A stretch of 53,326 bases of DNA from NCBI RefSeq assembly GCF_006636215.1, contig NZ_VIFM01000050.1, forward strand, positions 1 through 53,326, in the 5' to 3' direction. The notes beneath the pieces are model-generated. The model saw only the letters and a list, made by a program, of their open reading frames with translations, was not told the DNA's origin and ran no database searches. Shown here one piece after another: positions 19,263 to 27,744 of the stretch. The DNA comes from Myxococcus llanfairpwllgwyngyllgogerychwyrndrobwllllantysiliogogogochensis. Lineage in GTDB: Bacteria > Myxococcota > Myxococcia > Myxococcales > Myxococcaceae. A program made the translations under genes and the position numbers. Positions within the stretch are counted from its first letter, which is position 1. The number at the start of each line of letters is the position of its first letter.

Positions 19263-20171
19263 ATGCGCTTGAGACGTCTGGCCCGTCGCCGCCCCTCGTC
19301 GTCCTCGTCCAGTGGATCTCACCTGGAGCCCCTGCAGGGGGGCCGCAACGAGGTGGTGGCCTGGAGCGGAGCGGATCCGCTGCGCCCGGAGCGACGCCTT
19401 CGGTGGAGGGACCACTTCACCCTCACGGAGAACCTGCTCCACCTGCCGCACCTGCCGGCGTGTCATGACGGCCTGCGCGTGGCGCAGCTCTCCGACGTCC
19501 ACGTGGGACAGGCCACGTCCGAGGTGCGCATCCGCCGCGCGGTGGAGGCCGTCAACGCGGAGTCACCCGACCTGGTCTTCCTCACCGGCGACTACGTCAC
19601 CCACAGCCCCAAGCCGCTGCCGCGCGTGCGCGATGTGCTCTCCGGGCTGAAGGGCCGCGTCTTCGTGGTGCTGGGCAACCATGACCACTGGGTGGACGCG
19701 CCCTACCTGCGCCAGTGCTTCGAGCACCTGGGCTACACGGTGCTCCAGAACGAGCACCGCGTCGTCCACCTGCGCGGCGCTCCGGTGACGGTGCTGGGCG
19801 TGGATGACGGGCGCACCGGACGCGACGACGTGGAGGCGACGTTCCGCGGCGCGCCGGAGTCCGGCACGCGGCTGGTGCTGGCGCACACTCCGCCCACGGT
19901 GGACAAGCTGCCCGCCCAGGGCAACCTGGTGCAGTTCTCCGGGCACACGCACGGCGGCCAGTTCATCGTCCAGGGCCTCACCGAACGCCTGTTCCGCCGC
20001 GCGGGCCAGCCCTACATCCGCGGGCACTACCAGGTGAACGGCAACCAGCTCTATGTGAACCGGGGGTTGGGCTTCGGCTTCGGCGGCCCGTACCTGCGCC
20101 GGGGCAGCGAGCCGGAAGTGGCCTTCTTCACCCTGCGCGCCGCCGCGACGGCCATCGCCGCGGCGGGCTGA
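19263..20171 (+). CDS. Calcineurin-like metallophosphoesterase (YkuE/YaeI type)
   Basis: 302 residues. All metal-binding motifs are present: LSDVHVG, TGDYVTH, LGNHDHW, LAHTPP and FSGHTHGGQ. This layout is that of YkuE/YaeI-like hydrolases, which act on phosphodiester lipids such as UDP-2,3-diacylglucosamine or on other phosphoesters. A basic, Ser-rich N-terminus (about 20 residues) replaces the membrane or Tat segment of many relatives, so the protein may be peripheral. AAGGAA lies about ten bases before ATG 19263. Its stop is 13 bases from the convergent DoxX gene. Confidence 0.88.
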   Translation: MRLRRLARRRPSSSSSSGSHLEPLQGGRNEVVAWSGADPLRPERRLRWRDHFTLTENLLHLPHLPACHDGLRVAQLSDVHVGQATSEVRIRRAVEAVNAESPDLVFLTGDYVTHSPKPLPRVRDVLSGLKGRVFVVLGNHDHWVDAPYLRQCFEHLGYTVLQNEHRVVHLRGAPVTVLGVDDGRTGRDDVEATFRGAPESGTRLVLAHTPPTVDKLPAQGNLVQFSGHTHGGQFIVQGLTERLFRRAGQPYIRGHYQVNGNQLYVNRGLGFGFGGPYLRRGSEPEVAFFTLRAAATAIAAAG

Positions 20172-20184
20172 GCACCTTCGTGCC

Positions 20185-20628
20185 TCAGGGCCTCAGCGGC
20201 GTGCCAATCCGCCCGCCGCCGAGGAGCCCTTCCTTGCGGCCCCCGCGACGCAGGCTGAAGGGGCCGGAGCCGAAGTACACGATGAAGAGCGCGCCTCCGG
20301 CCATGGAGAGGTTCTTCATGAAGTGGATGAGCTGGTCCTGCGCCTGCACCGGGTCCGCGATGAGCCAGAAGCGGTGGACCATGAAGGCCGCGCACACCAG
20401 GAAGATGGCGATGGCCGCGGCCCCCAGGCGAGCGAACACGCCCAGCAGCACCGACAGCCCTCCGAGCACCAGCGCGACGCCCGACAGCAGCACGGCCCAA
20501 CGCGGCTCGGGGATGCCGGAGCTCTGCGCGTGCGCCGTGAGCGCATCGAGCTGGATGAAGTGATTCAAGCCGCTGGTGATGAAGATGGCGGAAAAGAGCA
20601 GCCGACCAAGCGGCGCGAGCACTCCCAT
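20185..20628 (-). CDS. DoxX-family integral membrane protein
   Basis: 147 residues with four predicted membrane helices (LGRLLFSAIFITSGLNHF, WAVLLSGVALVLGGLSVLLG, LGAAAIAIFLVCAAFMVH and LSMAGGALFIVYFG), the usual size and layout of DoxX. The motif SGLNHF and the cytosolic HRFW turn are common in the family. ATG 20628 has AGGAGG seven bases upstream. DoxX proteins are linked to respiration and oxidative stress in several bacteria. The gene diverges from the operon starting at 20825, which ends in redox-type regulators, so shared control is plausible. Confidence 0.87.
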   Translation of the reverse strand: MGVLAPLGRLLFSAIFITSGLNHFIQLDALTAHAQSSGIPEPRWAVLLSGVALVLGGLSVLLGVFARLGAAAIAIFLVCAAFMVHRFWLIADPVQAQDQLIHFMKNLSMAGGALFIVYFGSGPFSLRRGGRKEGLLGGGRIGTPLRP

Positions 20629-20824
20629 GTAAGGCCTCCTGTTTCCCACCAACGCCGGGGCGTGGAAGTCATTCTCAACCTGCCCATGACTTCCCGCGAG
20701 GCAGCCATCGCCCGCTCCCCCGTTCGCTCCACGGGTGGCGCCGCGTGCCACCGGTCGCCCCGATGGACTGCGACAACACGCCACACGCGGCGGTGGCGGC
20801 CCCGGGCGTATCGTCCCCTCCGTC

Positions 20825-21718
20825 GTGAAAGCCTCCCTCGCCCTCCTCCTTCTCTGCGGCGCCGTGCTCGCGCCCGTCTTCCCCGCCTGGGCCTGCGCCA
20901 CGTGTGCGTGTGGCGACCCGACGCTCACATCGATGGGCACCGAGCAGCCGTTCTCCGGACGGCTCCGGCTGTCCACCACCCTGCGGGCCTGGGGCCATAC
21001 GGTGGGACAGGAGCGCGTGGACGCGCTGCGCCTGCGCGAGGCGCGCATGGACGTGGCGGTGGCGTACGCGCCGCTGCCCTGGCTGTTCCTGTCGGCCACC
21101 CTGCCCCTGCAGGCGCGCGAGGTACGCTCGGTGAGCCTGGCGCGCGAGCGCGGCTGGGGCGTGGGCGACGTGGAGGTGAGCGCGAAGGCGTTCCTGTACC
21201 AGGACCGCGAGTTCTCCGCGGATCATCTCTTCAGCGTGCTCGCCGGGGTGAAGCTGCCCACCGCGCCCCGGCTGCGCGCGGCGGACGGCACGCTGCTGGA
21301 TTTGGACACGCAGCTGGGAAGCGGCTCGGTGGACCCGCTCGCGGGCGTGGCCTACCAGCACTTCCGGGGCGACTGGTCCTTCCTCGTCAGCGCCACGGGC
21401 TTCCTGCCCCTGCGCGGCATGCTGGGCTTCCGCGCGGGGCCTTCCTTGCGCACGACGCTGGCCGCGCAGTACCAGCCCGCGCCCCGGTGGGCAGTGCGGC
21501 TGGGGCTCGACAGTCGGGTGGAAGCGGCGGCGGACATCGACGGCGAGAAGGAGGAGAACGGAGGTGGCGTCATCAGCTACGCGTCGCCCGATGTCCTCTT
21601 CAGCCCCAGCACGGATATCGTCGTGGCCGCGGGCGTGCGGGTTCCCTTCTTCAACCGGCTCCACGGACGCGTGGCGCCCACTCCCATCGCGATGATGTCC
21701 GTCGCGTATGACCTCTGA
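20825..21718 (+). CDS. Exported beta-barrel-like protein with N-terminal CxxCxC motif
   Basis: 297 residues from GTG 20825, chosen because it opens the signal peptide KASLALLLLCGAVLAPVFPA. The mature end has WACATCACGDPTLT, three cysteines within seven residues, which could bind metal or haem. The rest alternates short amphipathic strands and ends in an aromatic/leucine residue (SVAYDL), as outer-membrane barrels do; it resembles transporters of the phenol-degradation MetA group. It begins an operon of four genes with tiny gaps or overlaps: this gene, a lipoprotein, and a RegB/RegA-type pair. A function in metal or redox handling is inferred from the motif and the neighbours. Confidence 0.75.
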   Translation: MKASLALLLLCGAVLAPVFPAWACATCACGDPTLTSMGTEQPFSGRLRLSTTLRAWGHTVGQERVDALRLREARMDVAVAYAPLPWLFLSATLPLQAREVRSVSLARERGWGVGDVEVSAKAFLYQDREFSADHLFSVLAGVKLPTAPRLRAADGTLLDLDTQLGSGSVDPLAGVAYQHFRGDWSFLVSATGFLPLRGMLGFRAGPSLRTTLAAQYQPAPRWAVRLGLDSRVEAAADIDGEKEENGGGVISYASPDVLFSPSTDIVVAAGVRVPFFNRLHGRVAPTPIAMMSVAYDL

Positions 21719-21721
21719 GCC

Positions 21722-22471
21722 ATGCCTGTCGCCGTGAAGCGATTCGCCCTGCCCGCCCTGTTGCTGTGTCTCGCCGGCTGTGGGGGCGGAGAGCGAATCG
21801 AGGGGATGGAGCTGACCCTGGGGCTCACCACCGCTCGGGCGCGAGGCGCCCCGGAGGCGGCGGGGGCTCGCACGCTCGTCACGGATGAGGGCGCGCGGGC
21901 CACGCTCTCTGGGGCGCTCGTCACGCTGGGCAGCGTGGAGTTGATTCCTTGCGAGGCGACGGGCTGGCGGCGGCTGTGGAACGAGCTGTCACCGGTGGGG
22001 ACGGCCTGGGCGCACTCGGTGTCGAACGCGCTGCGGCTGGGCACTCCGCACGTGGTGGCGCTGGGGGCCACGGATGGAGAGGTGGTGCCGCTCGGAGTGA
22101 TGCGTCCGCCGCCGGGGCGCTACTGCCGGGCGCGGCTCACCTTCGAGCCGGCGGACGCGGACGCGGAGGGGCTGTCGTCCGCGTCGCAGGGCGCGGTGCC
22201 GGTGGACATGCTGGGGTTGAGCCTGCACTTCCGGGGCACACTGGCGGATGGGGAGCGTGACTTCGAGGTGGAGACGCGGGGCCGCTCGTCGGTGGACGTG
22301 GTGCTGGACGGGCTGGAGTTGACGGAAGACGCGCCGAAGGCGGCGCGGGTCTTCACACTGGCGTGGGATTCGTGGCTGGATGGCGTGGGTCCGGGCGAGT
22401 CGCCTCGCAACGTGGACCTGCTGGGCAATGTGGCCCGCTCCGCCTCGCTCCAGTCCGCTGTCGTGCCATGA
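21722..22471 (+). CDS. Lipoprotein of unknown function in the redox-regulator operon
   Basis: 249 residues. The signal ends at the lipobox LAGC (residue about 16). The remainder is beta-rich with two cysteines in the mature part (LIPCEATGWRRLW and GRYCRARLTF). The pattern of an N-terminal strand pair, a proline turn (PPPGRYC) and a later beta-hairpin resembles small periplasmic ligand binders, but I do not recognise a family. It starts three bases after the previous stop and its own stop overlaps the kinase start as ATGA, so the four genes are translated together. Confidence 0.8.
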   Translation: MPVAVKRFALPALLLCLAGCGGGERIEGMELTLGLTTARARGAPEAAGARTLVTDEGARATLSGALVTLGSVELIPCEATGWRRLWNELSPVGTAWAHSVSNALRLGTPHVVALGATDGEVVPLGVMRPPPGRYCRARLTFEPADADAEGLSSASQGAVPVDMLGLSLHFRGTLADGERDFEVETRGRSSVDVVLDGLELTEDAPKAARVFTLAWDSWLDGVGPGESPRNVDLLGNVARSASLQSAVVP

Positions 22472-23775
22472 CGCCTCCCGTCCCCACCGAGCCCGCTTCT
22501 CGCGCCCGCATCAACCTGGAGTGGCTGCTGCGGCTGCGCTGGGGGCTCTTGCTGGGGCAGGCGCTGGTCATCGCGCTGGCGGCGTATGGGCTGGAGCTGG
22601 CGCTGCCAGTGCCGGTGCTGGCGGCCCTCTTGGGGCTGGAGGCCGTCACGAACCTCGCGGTGCGAGCGTGGCTGGGCCGGGCCCGGGTGACGGAGGGCAC
22701 CATCGGCAAGTTGATGCTGTGGGACACGCTGGTGCTCACGGGGCTGCTGGCGCTGAGCGGTGGCACGCACAATCCCTTCACCACGCTGTACCTGGTGAAC
22801 GTGGCGCTGGGGACGGTGCTCTTGCCCGCGCGGTGGATGTGGAGCCTGTTGGGCTTCACGCTGATGGCGTTCGGTTCGCTGTTCCTGCTGCAGGACGTGG
22901 TGTTGGTGCCGGGGCTGTCGCGGCCGGACCACGCGGCGCTGATGCGGCTGCACATCAATGGAATGTGGGTGGCGTTCGCGGTGGCCGCGGGCTTCATCGT
23001 GTACTTCGTGCAGCGGGTGACGCGGGCGCTGGAGGAGCGCGAGCAGGAGCTGGCGCAGGCGCGAGCGCAGCATGCGAGGCGGGAGAAGGTGGCCTCGCTG
23101 GCGACGCTGGCGGCGGGCGCGGCGCATGAGTTGTCCACGCCGCTGTCGACCATCGCGGTGGTGTCGAAGGAAGTGGAGCGGGCGCTGACGGTGGCGGGCA
23201 CGTCCGAGGCGGTGCGCGAGGATTTGCGGCTCATCCGGCAGCAGGTGGACCGCTGCCGCGACGTGCTGGTGCAGATGTCGGCGGACGCGGGGCAGACGAC
23301 GGGAGAGGCCTTCCATCCGATGCCGCTGGGACGGTTGGTGGAGGACTCGCTGTCGGAGCTGTCGGGCGTGGAGCGGGTGCGGGTGGAGCTGCCCGAGGAA
23401 TTGAGCGCGTGGCGGGTGCAGGGGCCTCCGCGAGCGCTGGCGCGGGTGGTGCGGGGGCTGGTGAAGAACGCGCTCCAGGCGTCGCCGCCTTCGAGGTCGG
23501 TGGAGCTGCGGGTGCTGGCGGGGCGAGGAGGCGCGCGGCTGGAGGTGCGCGATGGCGGCGCGGGGATGCCGGCGGAAATCCTGGCGCGAGCGGGCGAGCC
23601 GTTCTTCACGACGAAGGCGCCGGGTGAGGGCATGGGGTTGGGACTCTTTCTCGCGCGCACGCTGGCGGAGCAGCTCGGTGGTTCGCTGGAGCTGCGGTCC
23701 ACGCCGGGACAGGGGACGGTCGCGAGCCTGGCGTTGCCTGTCGGCGCACCGCCCGCCACGGAGGTGGCGTCGTGA
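22468..23775 (+). CDS. RegB/PrrB-type redox-sensing histidine kinase
   Basis: 435 residues from ATG 22468 (ATGA overlap). Six hydrophobic segments occupy residues about 18-182. Between them lies SGGTHNPFTTL, which matches the GGxxNPF quinone-binding loop of RegB/PrrB/ActS kinases. The H box AAGAAHELSTPLSTIAVV (His220) and DRCRDVLVQ with Cys263 match the RegB phosphorylation site and redox-active cysteine. G1 DGGAGMP and G2 GEGMGLGLFLAR complete the kinase. It should report quinone-pool or thiol redox state. The cognate regulator starts in the GTGA overlap. Confidence 0.92.
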   Translation: MTPPVPTEPASRARINLEWLLRLRWGLLLGQALVIALAAYGLELALPVPVLAALLGLEAVTNLAVRAWLGRARVTEGTIGKLMLWDTLVLTGLLALSGGTHNPFTTLYLVNVALGTVLLPARWMWSLLGFTLMAFGSLFLLQDVVLVPGLSRPDHAALMRLHINGMWVAFAVAAGFIVYFVQRVTRALEEREQELAQARAQHARREKVASLATLAAGAAHELSTPLSTIAVVSKEVERALTVAGTSEAVREDLRLIRQQVDRCRDVLVQMSADAGQTTGEAFHPMPLGRLVEDSLSELSGVERVRVELPEELSAWRVQGPPRALARVVRGLVKNALQASPPSRSVELRVLAGRGGARLEVRDGGAGMPAEILARAGEPFFTTKAPGEGMGLGLFLARTLAEQLGGSLELRSTPGQGTVASLALPVGAPPATEVAS

Positions 23776-24332
23776 GCACGGTGGGCGGTGATGGGCATCA
23801 TCCGAGCCTGTTGCTCGTGGATGACGACGCGACGCTGCGGGAGCGGCTGGCGCGGGCGTTTCGTGAGCGCGGGTGGGAAGTCACCACGGCGGGTGACTAC
23901 GACCAGGCGCTGGCGGCGGCGCGGCGGGAGTCACCGGAGTACGCGGTGGTGGACCTGCGCATGCCGGGGCGCAGTGGCTTGGAAGTGGTGAAGGACCTGC
24001 TGGCGGTGGATGCGTCCACGAAGGCCATCGTCCTCACGGGTTATGGGAGCATCTCGACGACGGTGGATGCGATTCGATTGGGGGCGGTGAACTACCTGCC
24101 CAAGCCGGCGGACGTGGACGACATCCTCGCGGCCTTCGCGCGAGCTTCGGGTGAGCCATCGCTGGCGGCGCCGGAGACATTTGAAGCGCCCTCGCTGGCG
24201 CGCGCGGAGTGGGAGCACATCCATCGCGTGCTCGCGGACTGCGCGGGAAATATCTCCGAGGCCTCGCGCAAGCTCGGCATCCACCGCCGCTCGCTCCAGC
24301 GAAAGCTCCAGAAGTACCCGCCGGCGCGGTAG
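23772..24332 (+). CDS. RegA/PrrA-type response regulator
   Basis: 186 residues from GTG 23772, overlapping the kinase stop (GTGA). The receiver has DDDATLRE, the phosphorylated Asp61 in YAVVDLRMPGRSG, and Lys in YLPKPADVDD. The C-terminal 45 residues are a Fis-like helix-turn-helix, EWEHIHRVLADCAGNISEAS then RKLGIHRRSLQRKLQKYPP, the same output as RegA/PrrA. In other bacteria these control respiration, carbon and nitrogen genes in response to oxygen. Here the first targets may be its own operon and the diverging DoxX gene. Confidence 0.92.
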   Translation: MSTVGGDGHHPSLLLVDDDATLRERLARAFRERGWEVTTAGDYDQALAAARRESPEYAVVDLRMPGRSGLEVVKDLLAVDASTKAIVLTGYGSISTTVDAIRLGAVNYLPKPADVDDILAAFARASGEPSLAAPETFEAPSLARAEWEHIHRVLADCAGNISEASRKLGIHRRSLQRKLQKYPPAR

Positions 24333-24598
24333 TGACGCCTTTGCACACCGGCGCGGGCGGCTCCTCTTTCATGCCCGCTCGTCGGCAGAAGGCCGTTCGC
24401 TCGGCCTCCTGCATCGCACCTGGCCCCTCGTCGCCTTCCTCGCCTCTCAACGGACACCGTGATGAGGGGAGGCCCGAGTGGCCCGGGGATGCCTCACTCC
24501 ACCTCGGCATCTAGCTTGGGTTGGCTGACCACCTCGTGGCCTTCCCTCGGGGAGAAGCAGCTCAGGCCCTTCGCCCAAGGCCTTGGAAAGGATTTGGC

Positions 24599-24751
24599 AT
24601 GTCGACCAGGCTTGTCTGGGGAATGCTCGGCGGAGTGGTGTTGGGGATTGCGTTCGGCAACTCGGGAATCGGCATTGCCTTCTGCATCGCAGCAGGCGCC
24701 CTGGCCGCCGGAATCTGGCAGTACCTGGAGACACGCGGCAAGCGGGCCTGA
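24599..24751 (+). CDS. Small membrane protein
   Basis: 50 residues. ATG 24599 follows AAGGA at a good distance. Most of the protein is two short glycine/alanine-rich hydrophobic segments (LVWGMLGGVVLGIAFG and IGIAFCIAAGALAAGIW), ending in ETRGKRA, so it is a likely inner-membrane hairpin with both ends in the cytoplasm. No family is recognised and it stands alone between the RegA-type gene and a convergent lipoprotein gene. Confidence 0.65.
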   Translation: MSTRLVWGMLGGVVLGIAFGNSGIGIAFCIAAGALAAGIWQYLETRGKRA

Positions 24752-24820
24752 CCCGTGGATGACGCTGGTCGTGCCTCTACGAGAACTTGCCGACGACCTC
24801 TGGCGCCCAGAAAAGCACCG

Positions 24821-25417
24821 TCATTTGTTTTCCGGGTGAGGTTGCATAGGAGCCGGCGGAATCACCTCCGGGACGGCGAGTGATGATGGCATCGAAGGAG
24901 CAGTCGATGCCTCAGGGTGAGGAGAAGGAAGCGAGGCAGGTGGAGCAACCTCTTTGTCCGGAGTGGGCTCGGGAGGAGGCACAGACTTCTCAGGTGGCAA
25001 CGAATCAGCGGGGGCATCGCCAGTCGGAGTCGGGGCCTTCTCGACCACAACGCCCTGTGACGTCACCGCATAGACTTCCCACCAATCGAGGACACGTCCG
25101 CTCGGACCGCCGCAACGGTGAAAGCGTTGGTCCACGACCACGAAGTACAAGCCCGGCGTCGTGCCCGCGAAGACGGAAACATCCAGGCCCTGCTCCGGGC
25201 TCGAGCATCCCGCGAACAGGTTGGGGAACGGCTGGGTTCTCACCACCTCACGGATGGCACCCGCTGCGGCGAGCGCGGCCCCTGCCTCCATGGGCTCGAC
25301 AATGATTCTGGACGAGCCTTCGTCCGGCCATAGCACCTCGCCCGTCCAGGGCGCGGGCCGTGTGGCACATCCCTGCAGTACCGCGACACACCCCGCCAGC
25401 ATCAAGGCCTTGGTCAT
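24821..25417 (-). CDS. Small lipoprotein with proline-rich tail
   Basis: 198 residues from ATG 25417, which opens MTKALMLAGCVAVLQGCATR with lipobox LQGC. Residues about 25-115 form a compact domain with three cysteines (FAGCSSPEQGLDV, RFHRCGGPSG). The last 70 residues are rich in proline, serine and glutamate. The same frame stays open upstream without a stop into the decayed gene at 25414-26200; the internal start is chosen for the signal peptide. A stop in another frame overlaps this ATG as ATGA, suggesting that the two genes were once coupled. Function unknown. Confidence 0.75.
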   Translation of the reverse strand: MTKALMLAGCVAVLQGCATRPAPWTGEVLWPDEGSSRIIVEPMEAGAALAAAGAIREVVRTQPFPNLFAGCSSPEQGLDVSVFAGTTPGLYFVVVDQRFHRCGGPSGRVLDWWEVYAVTSQGVVVEKAPTPTGDAPADSLPPEKSVPPPEPTPDKEVAPPASLPSPHPEASTAPSMPSSLAVPEVIPPAPMQPHPENK

Positions 25418-26200
25418 TTCCCACACCTGGTCACGGAGTAACTGCAAGCTCCCAGCACTGCATTGAGGCGCCATGCTCCGGAAAGGCGGGCGCGCGCTGC
25501 GCGGAGCGCAGATGCCCAGCGTGACCCATCGAGCCTTGATGTCGCTCCACTGCTGGACCTCACCCGTTGGAAAATAGCGCAGGAAGAAGCGCGACCCATC
25601 CTGACGCTCCGCCACCAGCGCCGACGCCATCTCGATGGCGGTATTCCTGAAGACCGCTGGAACGGGGTTGCCGGGTATCAGGCGCACGTCCGCCATGGCC
25701 ACAAAGGGCCTGAGCGCATCTGTCGGTCAGACGCTGAGGTCCTGCGACGAGGGCGCGGCGGCACAGGCATGGTTGTGGACATAGCCGACGACTCACACCT
25801 GCGCGGACGGGAAGTCATCGTCCTTCACCGCGAAGAATGGCTTGCAGGCTTCGTGACTTCCCCGGACAGGCTCCGTCACCCGCCAGGACAAGGAGTCGCG
25901 ACTGCCGGCCACGTACATCGTCGAACAGTACTCAGTGGACAAGCCCACGATGGGGCGCCGCCTTCCTGGGTCACACGCTTTCGCGCCAGGAAGTTTCAAC
26001 ATGGCCTCCGCTACATCCCGCAAGAGGCTGATTGGAATGGATGCGTCTCCTGTGGGCATTTCCACGGCGGGAACTTCCGACCAGGGTCCTCGCGCAAGCT
26101 CCGCGTCAGGAGCGGTGAGGACCGCTGAAGTGGAAGCAGCGCACCCACCGAGGACCCAGAAGAGCAGGCCAAGCGGCATGAAGGCATCAAAGGAGGCCAT
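25414..26200 (-). pseudogene. Decayed lipoprotein gene with JAMM/MPN-like motif and two in-frame TGA codons
   Basis: The frame starts at ATG 26200 with lipobox LGGC and stays coding-like for 135 codons, then meets TGA at 25795-25793. The same frame resumes as VVGYVHNHACAAAPSSQD, meets a second TGA at 25729-25727, and continues as ALRPFVAMADVRLIPGNP ... RFFLRYFPTGEVQQWSDI. The HNH-x6-S-x2-D spacing resembles the zinc site of JAB1/MPN proteases. Near 25480 the coding signal may move to the frame ending in VTRCGK at 25414, whose stop overlaps the next ATG. Both stops are one transition from CGA arginine codons, so a pseudogene is the simplest reading; programmed recoding is less likely. Confidence 0.65.
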
Positions 26201-26311
26201 CGGCGCGCACTATGGCGGCGCTCCCACGGACGCACCGAGAATGCGCCAACACCTGTGCGATGGCGCTCATCCGCGCCGTCGCGCGCGAATGGGCCCTACG
26301 TACTCACTGCG

Positions 26312-26343
26312 CCCTCCCCGCCCGGACGACATGCCGGACGGGG
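26312..26343 (-). terminator. Terminator hairpin after the cysteine-rich lipoprotein gene
   Basis: CTCCCCG (26312-26318) pairs with CGGGGAG (26337-26343), with an inner CCGG/CCGG stem. It starts 16 bases past the stop codon at 26359 in the direction of transcription. Confidence 0.7.
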
Positions 26344-26358
26344 AGCTGTCACCCGACC

Positions 26359-27534
26359 TCAGCGACCGTCGAAGTAGCAGAAGCCGTAGCCCCGGTCTCC
26401 ACCGCCACCCGACAGCGGGTAGTAGATGTAGCCCAGCTCCTCGCCCGCTCCGCACTCGGAGCGCGCTCGCGCGTAGCGGTGGCACGTCGCCACCGCCAGG
26501 CCCGCCGCGCCATCCGCGTCGAAGCAGGTGCCACGCGCACCCTCCACACCACAGAACTCCGTGAAGGAAGAGGACGTGCACGCCTCGCCAATCAGCGCCG
26601 TATCGAACGCGAAGCCAATCGGCTCCAGCACCGACTGCTCGATGCACAGGCCATACACGCCACACACCGTGCCCGTGGGGCACCCCGGGGTCGGCGCCAT
26701 GAAGTCACACGTCTTCAGGCACTGCGCGTTTTCGCTGAGCAGGTCCGTACACGCGAAGCCCTGCTCGCAGTCCGTCGTCGTCAACGCGTACTCGCTCTCC
26801 GCGGACGTCGCCGTGCAGGCCTCGCCCTGCGTCTTCGTCCCCAGCGCGCGCTGCAGCGTACCGTCCGTCGCGGCGTAGTCGTCCGCGACACACGCCGTGT
26901 CCGGCAGGTTCGACGTCAGCGAACCCTCGCGCGGATCACACCCGCCCGGACGCACCGTGTTCCACGTCGCGAAGCGAATCCACCGGCACTCGCCACCCGA
27001 CACCACGGACGAACCCGTGTACGGGCCCGAGGTGGGCGTCGCGAGCACCGACTCGCGCAGCACCACGTTCGACAGCGCCCCCACCGTCTGCTGCGGCGAC
27101 ACCTGCAGCGCGAGCAGCAGCGCGCCCGAATCGGCGACGAACAGCTTCTGCGCCGTCGTGCCCATGTCCTGGTAGCCGAAGACGCACTGCTCACACGTGA
27201 AGGTGTTCGCCCCGCCCTGCGACAAGTCGTACAGCCCTGGCTGCGTGTTCATGTCCAGGCGGATGCGCACCTCGTCCCGCTGCGCGCCTCCGATGTTCGA
27301 AAGGTCTCCACGGAACGTCGGCTGCCGCTCGTACTGCACCGGCGTCAGCTCGATGCCGTTGAACAGCTCACCCACGGTGACTTCCGTACAGCCCGCAGGC
27401 GGCGTGAGGAAGCGCGCCTCCTGCTCGGCGGCACGAATCTCCGCCTGCTCCGGCGCGGGCTCGTGCGCCTCCTGCCCACAGCCGATGAGCCCCGAGACAA
27501 GCACCGCACCCCACCATCCATTGATGGACTTCAT
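26359..27534 (-). CDS. Cysteine-rich lipoprotein of unknown function
   Basis: 391 residues. The signal MKSINGWWGAVLVSGLIGC ends in lipobox LIGC. Residues about 45-200 are a beta-rich domain (DEVRIRLDMNTQPGLYDL, TCEQCVFGYQDM). The C-terminal half has closely spaced cysteines (GEACTATS, DCEQGFACTD, CLKTCDF, CGVYGLCIE, ATCHRYARA), like the disulfide-rich repeats in myxobacterial surface proteins. It is probably exposed on the outer membrane. No enzymatic motif is seen. A strong hairpin follows the gene. Confidence 0.82.
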   Translation of the reverse strand: MKSINGWWGAVLVSGLIGCGQEAHEPAPEQAEIRAAEQEARFLTPPAGCTEVTVGELFNGIELTPVQYERQPTFRGDLSNIGGAQRDEVRIRLDMNTQPGLYDLSQGGANTFTCEQCVFGYQDMGTTAQKLFVADSGALLLALQVSPQQTVGALSNVVLRESVLATPTSGPYTGSSVVSGGECRWIRFATWNTVRPGGCDPREGSLTSNLPDTACVADDYAATDGTLQRALGTKTQGEACTATSAESEYALTTTDCEQGFACTDLLSENAQCLKTCDFMAPTPGCPTGTVCGVYGLCIEQSVLEPIGFAFDTALIGEACTSSSFTEFCGVEGARGTCFDADGAAGLAVATCHRYARARSECGAGEELGYIYYPLSGGGGDRGYGFCYFDGR

Positions 27535-27688
27535 TCCGTCGTTCTCCCGTTGCAGACGACCGCGCCAGGGCGGTCGACCAGGCGTGTCCCTGGTTCACGC
27601 TGAGTAGATGCAGCCGATTGACAGGTGAAATCCGATGTCACTCAAGCCGCACACCCGATGAACGAAAATCCCGGGGGAAAGTCGCGAG

Positions 27689-27722
27689 CGCACCCCTGTC
27701 ATTTTCGCGTGTCAGGGGTGCG
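27689..27722 (-). terminator. Terminator hairpin after the transglycosylase gene
   Basis: A perfect 10-bp stem, CGCACCCCTG (27689-27698) with CAGGGGTGCG (27713-27722), around a 14-base loop, begins 22 bases after the transglycosylase stop in the direction of transcription. Confidence 0.72.
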
Positions 27723-27744
27723 TGGAATGGTGGGCGGGAGCCGC

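Noticed and set aside
25414..26200. Selenoprotein with two selenocysteines
   Set aside because: Two TGA codons 22 codons apart with no visible selenocysteine hairpin, each one step from an arginine codon, fit nonsense mutations better. Kept only as something to check.
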